Assembly (NCBI RefSeq): GCF_000485595.1
Contig: NW_014577980.1
Coordinates: forward strand, 31,674-52,556
DNA: 20,883 nucleotides
DNA from: Priapulus caudatus
Lineage: Eukaryota; Priapulida; Priapulimorpha; Priapulimorphida; Priapulidae
Direction: 5' to 3'
Below, in pieces: positions 8,700 to 19,120 of this stretch (the stretch's first letter is position 1; every line of letters begins with the position of its first letter). A program made the position numbers and the translations under genes. The notes under the pieces are model-generated. The model did no database searches. It was not told where the DNA came from and saw nothing but the letters and a program-made list of their open reading frames with translations.

Positions 8700-9848
8700 C
8701 TCTCGTTGCACGTGTAGCTTAGTGAATATGCTAATGATCATTATGCTGATGGAAGTTGGAAGTGTGGGGAAAGGCTAATTAGATAGGTAGACACATGAGT
8801 TAGGATATAAGCAAATCTAATCTAATCTAATTTAGTAGGAAACGTTACTAGATACTACTATTATAACGAGCCAGGGAATCGTCGTCCGGCAATGGCTAGA
8901 GAAAACCAAAAAGTTAACGATGGTATCGTACTCGGTTTGCGATTGACCGAGAGGTAGAAGCCTTCATAGAAGACAAATAGGAAGCCCTCGTCCCTAGGAA
9001 TGGGGGTGCGACGGATGATTCCGATCCGAGGTCTCCGGGACTCAGCACGATCTTCAGTGAGAGATTAAACCCCGTTTCCTGAGTTATCGTTTTCGTCTGC
9101 CTCTTACGACAACACCAACTACATACACACGTTATAACATGACTCATTATTTCATTCAAACTTCGGCTTCCAGCGCGAAACTTGCCTCTTATAGCTTGGC
9201 ACGCGTGTGCACGCGGAGAGCGAGGGGATGGCGATTGATCTATCTCCCTCCAAACTCTCTGTTTGCTCTAAGCACGCCTACGCACGCCGCACGCATGCAA
9301 AACCTCCTGTCGGCATATTTTTTCTTAGAAAAGCATAACGTATTCGAAGGTCTGTTGACAGTGAGTCGATGAGAGAAGGAGAGCTGTTGTGGGACGATAC
9401 CGCTCAGACGACAGACTGTACACACGCGCTTCTGTTGTCTTTGCTATATACAGCTCTATATGACGACGGGTGGGAGAAATTAGAAATGGGTGGGTGAGAA
9501 AAGACACACAGAAAGAGCGCGTGTGTAAGAGAAAAAGAGAGTGGGAGAGAGAGGACGGGAAGATGAAAGAGACGACTTCAACGAGAGAAGTTTTTTCTGT
9601 AGTTATATCCACTCGCAAAGTCAAATCTATACCTCGCCTTACCGCCTCCTCCCCTTGGCCTGTGTTCATCTTTATAATATTTCCCGCGCGCGCTCTATCG
9701 TCTTGTCGACGGCACGTGCTTAATCCGTCTGCTCATCACGTGATCGCATCCATCGACGCAGCATATCGCTCGTATCTCGTCTATCTGCCACCAACCGCCG
9801 AAGCAGCTCCCGGGCATAGCTCCCTGTGCCACCCCACCGCGCCCACCA
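8700..9848. other. Unique non-coding sequence, present in both arms
   Basis: Starts with a small TCTAA array (about 8815-8832, ATCTAATCTAATCTAATTTA). The rest is unique, with an AGAGAG-rich purine patch at 9490-9580. The long plus frame 9470-10108 starts here and continues into the triplet array. Its first 110 codons have no recognisable domain, and the right-arm copy does not keep the frame, so I do not call it a gene. Pairs with 17725-18884. Confidence 0.5.
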
Positions 9849-9973
9849 CAGCAGCAATAGCAGTAGCAGTAGCAGCACCAGTAGCAGCAGCAATAGCAGC
9901 AGCAATAGCAGCAGCAGCAGCAGCAGCATCAGCAGCAATAGCAGTAGCAGTAGCAGCAGCAGCAATAGCAGCT

Positions 9974-10004
<31 letters not shown>

Positions 10005-10095
10005 CAGCAGCAGTAGCAGCAGCAGTAGTAGCAGCAGTATCAGCATCAGTAGCAGCAGTAGCAGCAGCAGTAGCAGCAGCAGTAGTAGCAGCAGC
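9849..10095. repeat. Interrupted CAG/TAG trinucleotide array
   Basis: About 247 bp of CAG triplets interrupted by TAG, CAA-TAG, CAT and AGT. Several frames are stop-free and translate as poly-Ala, poly-Ser or, on the minus strand, poly-Leu. TAG interruptions close the Gln frame, so this is not a polyglutamine exon. The partner at 17540-17724 is about 60 bp shorter and heavily disrupted. Unit-level purity on this arm suggests a genuine triplet microsatellite. Confidence 0.95.
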
Positions 10096-11020
10096 TGACC
10101 CGCAGTAAACACTACCACCTGCCACGAGTTACGGCGTTTAGTCGCTGCGGTAACGTGTTGTGTGATGTTGCACAGAGCTAGCGAGCGGCTCGCGTGCAGG
10201 CATCAGCGGTGAACAAAATGCGGAAACGGGTCGCGTGAAACACTACTGGCGGAGGGCTAGCGTTGTATTTCGGATTTTCAGGCCAGTTCAATGTTAAAAT
10301 ACTAGAAGAAAAACTATTAATAGAAATAAAATGCATTACTGATCGTTAAATATAGACCACGCGAGTCAGCCCACTATAAACAATTACTCGAATTCGAACG
10401 TGTAAAACATTATTATGTGTCATATTAATTCAAACGTAAAAAAAAACCGTTAAATTATACATTTTATCGTGTAAATATATTTTCTGAGGCCACTCTTGCC
10501 TCGCGCTTGGCATTTGTGACGTCACGGCTCGTGACGTGTGCACACGCGCGGGTAGACGGCTGTCGGTACCGAGCTTGCCCCTTTAACATGTCGGAATTTC
10601 TCTTTCTCGGCGAGCGCGCCTTTAATCGCAGAGAAAATGAGATCTGTCTAAAGTTCAAAGCCATGCAACTTATCCGGCTATCGATAGCGCCATATGGCGA
10701 CACGGGAGAAACGCACAGCGCTATTTATTTCCAGGCGGCTTTCGCTGAAAGTCGGATGCGGTGAGCGCGTATACTGTTTGAGGTTTCGAAGTATCATAGC
10801 GGCGAGGGTTAAGTGCGAGCGAGTGTGGGTTACATTCCTGCGTCGGAGCCCCACTCCCCGACGCAAGGATGCATGCTGAACACGTAGAAAAACAAAGCCG
10901 TACAAGCTCGAATTGAAATGTAAAACCGAAACTTTATATTACAACATCTTCACTCACACAAAGGCATAAGATAGTCGGCAATATTTACATACTGTATGTG
11001 TAGTAGGCTATATATATACA
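10096..11020. other. Unique non-coding sequence, present in both arms
   Basis: Contains an AT-rich patch with a run of nine A (10438-10446) and a CRE-type TGACGTCA at 10517-10524, followed by CGTGACGTGTGCACACGCG. The paired copy near 17105-17130 has lost the exact TGACGTCA through indels. Opposing short frames at 10464-10905 are antisense shadows with no domain. Confidence 0.5.
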
Positions 11021-11112
11021 CGCGCGCGCGCACGCGTGCCCGTGACTATACATTTTTTACATTGAAGTTTTATATACATACATGTGCGCACGCACGCACG
11101 CACGCACGCACA
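11021..11112. repeat. Alternating CG/CA/CACG tract (Z-DNA-prone)
   Basis: ACACGCGCGCGCGCACGCGTG at about 11018-11038 and (CACG)n at about 11088-11112 flank an AT-rich centre (TTTTATATACATACATG). The partner is at 16533-16636. Confidence 0.85.
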
Positions 11113-11359
11113 ACACCGTGGGTAAGCAACATTTACGTGATTATTCAACACGACTAACGCAAGACTCGCGATATGGCTTCTTGAAATTTCACCGACCATG
11201 CCTGCTAGACTGACCCCGCAGGTCGTTTCACCACCAACCTGACGGCAACCGCGCAATTTTTGGAATCAGTCTAGAAGCCCGGCAACACGAACCCATACTA
11301 CAATCAGGAGTGAAATCACGAGGGATATTAATAAGAGATGTAATCCCCGATCTTTCTCT

Positions 11360-11375
11360 CGATGCTACAGCATCG
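11360..11375. other. Tight 7-bp stem-loop
   Basis: CGATGCT and AGCATCG flank a 2-base AC loop. The paired copy at about 16273-16288 keeps the same hairpin. Function unknown. Confidence 0.6.
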
Positions 11376-11941
11376 TAGGCTCTTGCTGGTGGGAGAACAC
11401 GGGAGGGAGGCGCTCTGCCGTAACGCTGTTAGCGGTGCGCAGTGCTGCAGCCGTGCTATATGTAACCAGGCATTTAGCGGCTACTCTCTCCTGAATGCGT
11501 GGCGTAACGAACGAGCTAAACCAATTTGCGCATCGGCGCTAACTCGACGTGGCACGTCTTTCGCTCGCTCACATACGCACACGCGAGTCGTCCGTCCAGA
11601 CACTAGTTTTGAAATCAATCGATCCAAACCGCGTATATATACTTCACTCTCGGCTCTTCCGACGCTCGTGGGAGACGAGCAGCGGGGCTGTTAATAACTC
11701 CATTCTGATTTCGATAAAAGTTTGAATTGAAATAGTGCGAACAGCTCGTGTGACACTGCCACGCATCGGGAGAGACTTATCAATCAGCTCTGATTGCCTG
11801 CCTGCCATCGCGCTGTCTGCCCTGCGTGTAGCACGCATTTGACCCCCACAGAACCAAGTCGCAGTAATGTCACTGATTCCCGAACCGAACGGCTAGGCAA
11901 ATTTCATACATTACTTTATCGGCGGTCGGTTCGTTCTTGCA

Positions 11942-11976
11942 GTAATCATTCTGAATCATTCAGATCGAATGATTAC
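11942..11976. other. Nested inverted repeat GTAATCATTC...GAATGATTAC
   Basis: Perfect 10-bp arms at 11942-11951 and 11967-11976 enclose a second small inverted repeat CTGAATCATTCAG. In the right arm the same site (15679-15708) has lost a few bases and forms cleaner 13-bp arms around a TGAT loop. The ATGATTAC words resemble homeodomain-type TAAT sites, but this is only a composition remark. Confidence 0.7.
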
Positions 11977-12078
11977 TCCAAGGTTCGTTTCACTTCGCAC
12001 CACGGATGCACATTCAACGCCGTACGACGCGCCAGCCAGCAAAGTACATTCACGAGAAGCAGCCGCCAGTACAACCTG

Positions 12079-12127
12079 CGTAGCCCTTCGATTCGAAATA
12101 GCACCTACTGCGGATCGAAGGGCTACG
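12079..12127. other. 14-bp perfect inverted repeat
   Basis: CGTAGCCCTTCGAT (12079-12092) and ATCGAAGGGCTACG (12114-12127) are exact reverse complements around a 21-bp loop. The right-arm copy (15530-15543 and 15564-15576) differs by loss of one G in GGG. The strong stem could be a structured RNA or the end of a small fold-back. No terminator U-run follows. Confidence 0.8.
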
Positions 12128-12370
12128 AAGGTAAAGCTAATTCTCAACTATACGATATACGTGACGCTCACAATAGAGGCCGGTCAGCATATAAAGGTGG
12201 AGGTGCGGGCTAAGCTATTACATCCACGCTATACGGATCAGCGTTAGGTTAAAAGTTGTCTGCTTTGCCGAACTGCCGGATGCGTGAGTGTGGAATGCAG
12301 CCGTGTGGCGTCGGCAGTGCAATGCTGGAGAGTAGCGGCCGCGGCTGTTTTGGGGAGCTCGAGGTGGCCC

Positions 12371-12533
12371 GCAGTAATAACAGCAGCAACACTACCAGCA
12401 GCAACAACAGCAACAACAACGACGACAACAACAAAAACAATAGACCAGCCGCGACACTGTCACACCACCGCCGCCGCTGCCGCCACCAGCTGTTGCAGCA
12501 GCAGCAACAGCAGCATCATCATCACTACCAACA
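12371..12533. repeat. CAA/CAG/CAT triplet-rich tract at the inner edge of the left arm
   Basis: AACAGCAGCAACACTACCAG, then CAACAACAACGACGAC, a GCCGCC-rich middle (12469-12485), then GTTGCAGCAGCAGCAACAG and CATCATCATCAC. Pairing with the right arm stops at about 12533, just after CATCATCATCACTACC. The 12256-12586 frames read as Asn/Thr/Ser/Ala runs and are not supported as genes. Confidence 0.85.
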
Positions 12534-13829
12534 TGTTATTGCGGAACGGACCTAGCTCCAAGAATCTCCTTATACGCGAAGAATGACAGCGCGTGAGAAA
12601 TAATACAATACTATGAATACAATGACAGAATTTCAATCACGAACATTCTGTAACATTCTATAGTACATAATATATTTGCTATAGTATATTATGGGATATC
12701 TATGAATGCAGCGTGGTCGTTCCACAATAAAGTGATGTTGTCGCGTACGTGGTGTTCACCAACTTAATTATAGCTGCCAACCATCTTTTGTGAGAAAACA
12801 AACGCCGAACCTGTGCTATAGTTGCATTTGCCGCGATTTTGCTTCTGGTTTTAACAAAGACGGGCGTCTGTGGTGACGGTGACGTATAACAGCAGTATCT
12901 CGGTGCTTGACCCCGTCTGCTGTCAGCTACGATGACCTGAGAACGGACTGACCTGCCCCCGTTGTGACGTCTCCAGTCCCGCGTGCCACATGATAGTAAA
13001 AAATATACGAGGCCGTTACGTCACGTCGGTGACGATTTGTCACCGCTGCGACACGTTTGTGACTCTGTCACCGACAGATAACCCATATCGTGAAATTCTA
13101 ACCCGCACAGCCGTGTGTGCGTGACCCCAGTAACGAGATTCGTTGCACGCACGTAAATGCGACAGCTACAAACCCCATCGATAAATAACACAAACACCAT
13201 CGCTTAGTCGAAGCCAGAGAAATAATTCACCATAGTTAGTCTATCCGCAAATTGCTATGGTCGAAACGATACCATGCACGAGTCGAGAAATTTGTGCACA
13301 AACTATCGCGTGTGTCCTCTATCGATCGCCGACCAGAACTGACCGGACAAATTCTACTTTGATCTGCTCGGCCTTGTTTTTTAATAAAAGCCTTCGGGCG
13401 TGTATTTCTCATTATGAAGCGCACGGCAGCCGCAAACACGCATTCCTACTCAGCGCGTCCGCACGCGAGCTGTGAGCACGAAGGCTCCTTCTAAAGAGCT
13501 TGCGAGAGCGCGTGCACAAACACGCCTATACCCGCGCACATCCGCGCGTCTTCGTCTTCATATATATTATATTAATCAAGGCGTTGCCTCTCGACGCGCA
13601 TTCTCGCACCTTCTCGCGTGATTATCTTGTCGTGATCTCTCCCTATACGGTTTAGTCAAGCCTCTGGCAACGCGCGTTACGTATATGGGGGATGCGTATA
13701 CTGCACGAGGGTGGTGCCAGGTCGAGTGCACGAGCATCGGGTGGCTATAGGGAAAGATTTCGCTAAGCAGAGCGGGGTAGCTAGGGTAGAGTAAGGCGAG
13801 AAAGGGCTGTTAGGGAGGAAGGTGTAGTT
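12534..13829. other. First half of the unpaired spacer, unique non-coding
   Basis: No gene recognised. A 9-bp inverted repeat CATAATATA/TATATTATG lies at 12666-12693. A cluster of GTGACG/GTCAC words spans 12870-13075, with GTCGGTGAC (13025-13033) reverse-complementary to GTCACCGAC (13067-13075). Opposing frames at 13236-13475 are antisense to each other without domains. Confidence 0.5.
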
Positions 13830-13851
13830 GGGGAGGGCGGGAGCTAGGGGG
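13830..13851 (+). other. Canonical G-quadruplex motif
   Basis: Four G-runs of 4, 3, 3 and 5 bases are separated by loops A, C and AGCTA, which fits the G3+N1-7 rule. It lies in a broader G-rich strand (about 13770-13880) with further GGG runs (AGCTAGGGTAGAG, GCTGTTAGGGAGG). Folding is predicted from the motif only. Confidence 0.7.
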
Positions 13852-14578
13852 TGAGGCGTGGTAAGTTCGGCCCAGAAAGGGCGGTTGACGATAAAGCTTG
13901 GCGTGGGTGGGATGCGGAGAGAGAGGCACCCGCCTCTGCGCACGGTCTCACATACGTACAGCTCACACTCTCACAAGCAACACTATACCTGTTACCAGGC
14001 GACGGTTTTCGTGGCAAAGCCGACGCCGCCTGTTGACTATCGGCGATAGCAGTCTACGTGTAGGCAGTACAAATTTGCACACTCACGCGGCCGCCCTCTA
14101 AACACTATCGGGGAATATTTCCTACATGTACATACGCACAGTATATACAGGCGATGTTTACCAATCGGAATCGGTTGCCCGGTGTCGTGGACATACCTAG
14201 CTAGCGATCTGTAACGCCGCTGCTAACTGGAAAAGCAAACGATGCTACGATTAGATAACATCATCTACCTGTAAGCTTACGCGATAAGCCCCGGCTGCGC
14301 ACAATACTGACAAACACGAAAGCATTGTCACGATAAGCGCGTGTAGATTGAAAATCACGGCGGCCATGTTTGCATTCCTAATGATCGCAGCATGACGCCG
14401 TATCCCGCTCCCGTGTTAGCTCTCTCAACATTGGGAAATGTCACACTCACACAATGTTAAAGGCGAGATAATGTAAGTACACCGATATGTCTAATAGGCA
14501 CTCGTAAGAATGTATTTATAGCTGCGATCGCACACTCATGTGTTCGTGGCACGTCATGCTGTGCGTGTGACGGTGACC
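13852..14578. other. Second part of the unpaired spacer, unique non-coding
   Basis: Three staggered plus frames at 13851-14101 overlap one another and have no family features. Nothing else is recognised in this stretch. Confidence 0.45.
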
Positions 14579-14706
14579 CTTTATGATGGTGAGGTGCCCG
14601 CTCTATAGAGGTGGGTTAACTGTATAGCTTCCACTAAATGGGAATATCAAAGGTTTCCTTTATAGGCAGGTGTCCGTTCTATGGAGGTGGTTTTGCCGTA
14701 TAACTG
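14579..14706. repeat. Diverged direct duplication, 76-bp period
   Basis: 14591-14630 and 14667-14706 match at 30 of 40 positions. The shared core is AGGTG-CCG-TCTAT-GAGGTGG...GTATA, preceded in both copies by CCTTTAT or CTTTAT. Most differences are transitions. The motif resembles dispersed short repeats of the form GGTGTCCGTTCTATAGAGG that I associate with some marine invertebrate genomes, but that link is from memory and weak. Confidence 0.6.
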
Positions 14707-15055
14707 AAAACTGTACCCCTGTGTGTGTGTGGGGGGGGATGACATCACCATTGTCATCATCATCGCTATCTAGCCTACATATAGCTGCCCATCGTTGCTC
14801 CTCTGATGATCCCCAGCCGGCAACTAATTTGCTGCGCGTAATTAAAATTGTTAATGAAAATGTTCTCGACGCTGGCTGAATAATTAACGCTAATTCGTCA
14901 TATACCTTGACACGGAATACTGTATAATTCACGTTAATTGTGCTCGTATAATGATACTGCGTCATATCCACAGCTATCCTGCAACATAGCACAGGGAGCC
15001 TATAGAATGGGCTCCTCTAATGTGGGTATATGCTGCTGCTGCATGCTCGCAAGAG

Positions 15056-15056
<1 letters not shown>
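14707..15056. other. Inner end of the spacer, unique non-coding
   Basis: Begins with a TGTGTGTGTG run followed by eight G (about 14719-14738) and a CATCATCATC run (about 14755-14764). No gene seen; the small opposing frames 14660-14992 and 14670-14879 are shadows. Confidence 0.45.

Positions 15057-15108
<52 letters not shown>
15057..15108. repeat. (TA)n-(GA)n microsatellite beside the inversion junction
   Basis: TATATATATATA passes directly into about 20 GA units, ending some 20 bp before the point where the sequence turns into the reverse complement of the left arm. Confidence 0.95.
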
Positions 15109-15111
<3 letters not shown>

Positions 15112-15133
15112 CTGCGCTGCGGCTGCTGCTGTT

Positions 15134-15285
15134 GTAGTGATGATGATGCTGCTGTTGCTGCTGCTGCAACAGCGGTGGCGCCAGCGGCGGCGTGGTGTGA
15201 CAGTGTCGCGGCTGGTCTATTGTTTTTGTTGTTGTCGTCGTTGTTGTTGCTGTTGTTGCTGCTGGTAGTGTTGGCTGCTTTATTA
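15134..15285 (-). repeat. CTG/TTG triplet tract, partner of 12371-12533
   Basis: Reverse complement of the left-arm CAA/CAG tract, with small indels in the TTGTTGTTG and GCGGCGG parts. It directly adjoins the spacer, where unrelated CTGCTGCGGCTGCTGCTG sequence sits just outside the junction. Confidence 0.9.
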
Positions 15286-16532
15286 CTGGCGGGCCACTCG
15301 AGCTCCCCAAAACAGCCGCGGCCGCTACTCTCCAGCATTGCACTGCCGACGCCACACGGCTGCATTCCACACTCACGCATCCGGCAGTTCGGCAAGCAGA
15401 CAACTTTAACATAACGCTGATCCGTATAGCGTGGATGTAATAGCTTAGGCCGCACCTCCACCTTTATATGCTGACCGGCCTCTATTGTGAGCGTCACGTA
15501 TATCGTATAGTGAGAATTAGCTTTACCTTCGTAGCCCTTCGATCCGCAGTAGTGCTATTTCGAATCGAAGGCTACGCAGGTTGTACTGGCGGCTGCTTCT
15601 CGTGAATGTACTTTGCTGGCTGGCGCGTCGTACGGCGTTGAATGTGCATCCGTGGTGCGAAGTGAAACGAACCTTGGAGTAATCATTCTGATGATTCAGA
15701 ATGATTACTGCAAGAACGAACCGACCGCCGATAAAGTAATGTATGAATTTGCCTAGCCGTTCGGTTCGGGAATCAGTGACATTACTGCGACTTGGTTCTG
15801 TGGGGGTCAAATGCGTGCTACACGCAGGGCAGACAGCGCGATGGGCAGGCAGCGAATCAGAGCTGATGATAAGTCTCTCCCGATGCGTGCAGTGTCACAC
15901 GAGCTGTTCGCACTATTTCAATTCAAACTTTTATCGAAATCAGAATGGAGTTATTAAAGCCCCGCTGCTCGTCTCCCACAGAGCGTCGGAAGAGCCGAGA
16001 GTGAAGTATATATACGCGGTTTGGATCGATTGATTTCAAAACCTAGTTCGCTGGACGGACGACTCGCGTGTGCGTATGTGAGCGAGCGAAAGACGTGCCA
16101 CGTCGAGTTAGCGCCGATGCGCAAATTGGTTTAGCTCGTTCGTTACGCACGCATTCAGGAGAGAGTAGCCGCTAAATGCCTGGTTACATATAGCACGGCT
16201 GGCAGCACTGCGCACCGCTAACAGCGTTACGCAGAGCGCCTCCCTCCCGTGTTCTCCACCAGCAAGAGCCTACGATGCTGTAGCATCGAGAGAAAGATCG
16301 GGGATTACATCTCTATTAATATCCCTCGTGATTTCACTCCTGATTGTAGTATGGGTTCGTGTTGCCGGGCTTTTAGACTGATTCCAAAAATTGGCGCGGT
16401 TGCCGTCAGGTTGTGGTGAAACGACCTGCGGGTCAGTCTAGCAGGCATGGTCGGTGAAATTTCAAGAAGCCATATCGCGAGTCTTGCGTTAGTCGTGTTG
16501 AATAATCACGTAAATGTTGCTTACCCACGGTG
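15286..16532 (-). other. Right-arm copy of 11113-12370, non-coding
   Basis: High-identity reversed copy with perfect blocks up to about 100 bp. No gene; minus-strand frames (15000-15497, 15523-15810) are truncated echoes of left-arm frames, broken by single-base indels. Confidence 0.7.
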
Positions 16533-16636
16533 TTGTGCGTGCGTGCGTGCGTGCGTGCGCACATGTATGTATATAAAACTTCAATGTAAAAATGTATTAC
16601 GTCGGGCACGCGTGCGCGCGCGCGGTGTATATATAT
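16533..16636 (-). repeat. GTGC/CGCG alternating tract, partner of 11021-11112
   Basis: (GTGC)n at 16535-16560 and CGCGTGCGCGCGCGCGGTG at about 16609-16627. Reverse partner of the left-arm alternating tract. Confidence 0.85.
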
Positions 16637-17539
16637 AGCCTACTACACATACAGTATGTAAATATTGCCGACTATCTTATGCTTTGTGTGAGTGAGATGT
16701 TGTAATATAAAGTTTCGGTTTACATTTCAATTCGAGCTTGTACGGCTTTGTTTTTCTACGGTTCAGCATGCATCCTTGCGTCGGGATGGGGCTCCGACGC
16801 AGGAATGTAACCCAGGCACTCGTCGCACTTAACCCTCGCCGCTATGATACTCGAAACCTCAAACAGTATACGCCTCACGCGCATCCGACTTCAGCGAAAG
16901 CCGCCTGGAATAAATAGCGCTGTGCGTTTCTCCGTGTCGCCATATGGCGCGCTATCGATAGCCGGATAAGTTGCATGGCTTTGAACTTTAGACAGATCCA
17001 TTTTCTCTGCGATTAAAGGCGCGCTCGCCGAGAAAGAGAAATTCCGACATGTTTAAAGGGGAAGCTCGGTACCGGAGCAGCCGCACGTCTACCCGCGCGT
17101 GTGCACACGTCACGGAGCCGTGAGTCACACAATGCCAAGCGCGAGCAAGAGTGGCCTCAAAAATATATTTACACGATAAAATGTATAATTTAACGGTTTT
17201 TTTTTACGTTTGAATTAATAGACATCAATAATAGTTTTACACGTTCGAATTCGAGTAATTGTTTATAGTGGGCTGACTCGCGTGGTCTATATTTAACGAT
17301 CAGTAATGCATTTATTCTATTAATAGTTTTTCTTCTAGTATTTTAACATTGAACTGGCCTGAAATCCGCAATTACAAGCTAGCCCTGCCGCCAGTAGTGT
17401 TTCACGCGACCGTTTCCGCATTTTGTTCACCGCGATGCTGCACGCGAGCCGCTCGCTAGCTCTGTGCACCATCACACAACACGTTACCGCAGCGACTAAA
17501 CGCCGTAACTCGTGGCAGGTGTAGTGTTTACTGGCGGGT
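16637..17539 (-). other. Right-arm copy of 10096-11020, non-coding
   Basis: Reversed copy including the nine-base homopolymer (17197-17205, T here). The CRE-like palindrome of the left copy is disrupted near 17115-17130. No gene recognised. Confidence 0.65.
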
Positions 17540-17724
17540 CAGCTGCTGCTACTACTGCTGCTGGCTACTGCTGCTGCTATCTCTGCTGGCGGCTGCGCTG
17601 CACTTGCTGCTGCTGCTTACTGCTACTGCTATTGCTGCTGATGCTGCTCGCTGCTGCTGCTCATTGCTGCTGCTATTGCTGGCTGCTAGCTGGTGGCGCT
17701 ACTGCTACTGCTATTGCTGCTGTG
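17540..17724 (-). repeat. Degraded CTG triplet array, partner of 9849-10095
   Basis: CTG/CTA triplets broken by GGC, CACTTG, CTCG and TAGC insertions; about 185 bp against 247 bp on the left. The phase is lost repeatedly, so the left-arm copy should be preferred for array structure. Plus frames here read as Cys/Leu/Ala runs and are artefacts. Confidence 0.9.
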
Positions 17725-18884
17725 GTGGGCGCGTGGGGTGGCACAGGGAGCTATGCCGCGGGAGCTGCTTCGGCGGTTGGTGCAGATAGACAGATACGAG
17801 GCATATGCTGCGTCGATGGATGCGATCACGTGATGAGCAACGATTAAGCACGTGCGCGTCGACAAGACGATAGAGCGCGCGCGGGAAATATATAAAGATG
17901 AACACAGGCCAAGGGGAGAGGCGGTTAAGGCGAGTATAGATTTGACTTTGCGAGTGGATATAACTACAGAAAAACTTCTCTGTTGAAGTCGTCTCTTTCA
18001 TCTTCCCGTCCTCTCTCTCCCTTCTCTTTTCTCTTACACACGCGCTCTTTCGTGTGTCTTTTCTCACCCACCCATTTCTAATTTCTCCAACCGTCGTCAT
18101 ATAGAGCTGTATATAGCAAGACAACAGAAGCGCGTGTGTACAGTTGTCGTCTGAGCGGTATCGTCCCACAACAGCGTCTCCTTCTCTGCATCGACTCACT
18201 GTCCAACAGACCTTCGAATACGTTATGCTTTTCTAAGAAAAAGTGCCGACAGGAGGTTTTGCATGCGTGCGGCGTGCGTAGGGTGCTTAGAGCAAACAGA
18301 GAGTTTGGAGGGAGATAGATCAATCGCATCCCCTGCGCTCTCCGCGTGCACACGCGTGCCAAGCTATAGAGGCAAGTTTTCGCGCTGGAAGCGAAGTTTG
18401 AATGATAATAATGAGTCATGTTATAACGGTGTATGTAGTTGTGTGTCGTAAGAGGCAGACGAAAACGATAACTCAGGAAACGGGGTTTAATCTCTCACTG
18501 AAGATCGTGCTGAGTCCGGAGACCTGCGATCGAATCATCCGTCGCACCCCCATTCCTAAGGCGAGGGCTTCCTATTGTCTCTATGAAGGCTTCTACCTCT
18601 CGGTCAATCGCCAACCGAGTACGATACCATCGTTAACTTTTGGTTTTCTCGTAGCGACATTGCCCGGACGTACGATTCCGCTGGCTGCGTTATAACGTAG
18701 TATCTAGTAAACGTTTCCTACTAAATTAGATTAGTATTAGATTTGGCTTATATCGCTAACTCATGTGTCTACGCTATCTAATTAGCCTTTCCCACACTTC
18801 CAACTTCCATCAGCGATAAATGATATTAGCATATTACCATAAGTTCTACACGTGCAACGAGAGCTATTATTCTATATTCTGTAT
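17725..18884 (-). other. Right-arm copy of 8700-9848, non-coding
   Basis: Reversed copy with scattered indels. Minus frames 17711-18199 and 18078-18419 are shifted versions of left-arm frames, showing that reading frame is not preserved between the copies. Confidence 0.65.
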
Positions 18885-19120
18885 TATACTTTCTTATCCG
18901 TTCTAACGTTACACATGCATTTCTATATTCCTACATTCTATAGTTCTATAATTGCTACTAATTTCTATATTCTGTACATTCTATAGTCTACGTTTATACT
19001 ATCTATATTCTATATTCTAGCGTTCTACATGCTGTATTCTACTATTCTAATTCTAATATTCTATATTCTATATTCCTATATTAAAACTATCTTAATTATT
19101 TATATTTCTATATTCTGTAT
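18885..19120 (-). repeat. Degraded TATTCTA array, partner of 8450-8699
   Basis: TTCTATA and TTCTACA units with many irregular spacings (TTCCTATA, TTGCTACTAATT, TATACTATC). The left-arm array is far more regular. Confidence 0.9.

Larger units (their letters stand above)
11113..12370. other. Unique sequence rich in small inverted repeats, present in both arms
   Basis: No supported gene. The plus frames 11362-11694 and 11794-12213 (110 and 139 codons) have no family features, and single-base differences in the paired copy disrupt them. The interval holds the three hairpins listed separately. It pairs with 15286-16533, and 102 bp of it (11977-12078) is identical to its partner. Confidence 0.55.
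4396..12533 (+). repeat. Left arm of giant imperfect inverted repeat
   Basis: This 8.1-kb stretch reappears in reverse complement at 15130-20883. The outer limit is set by the window end: base 20883 pairs near 4396. The inner limit is near 12533, where ATCATCATCACTACC-AACA stops matching. Anchors fall along the whole arm (4625, 5148, 8438, 10438, 11942, 12079). 11977-12078 is identical to the reverse complement of 15577-15678. The arm is longer than its partner mainly because 5291-7993 has no counterpart. Its microsatellites are cleaner than those of the right arm, suggesting this is the better-determined copy. Confidence 0.97.

Noticed and set aside
9470-10108. Plus-strand open frame of 212 codons with a poly-Ala tail
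   Set aside because: Half of it is the triplet array. The other half has no domain, and the right-arm copy does not keep the frame.
9720-10118. Minus-strand poly-Leu frame that looks like a membrane protein
   Set aside because: The Leu run is only the CTG strand of the triplet array.
11794-12213. Plus-strand open frame of 139 codons, non-repetitive in part
   Set aside because: No recognisable family, no splice context, and it contains two strong DNA hairpins. The frame is broken in the paired copy, though right-arm errors weaken that last point.
12534-15129. The 2.6-kb spacer being a displaced copy of the 2.7-kb segment 5291-7993
   Set aside because: The lengths are similar but I could find no shared words beyond simple repeats in either orientation.
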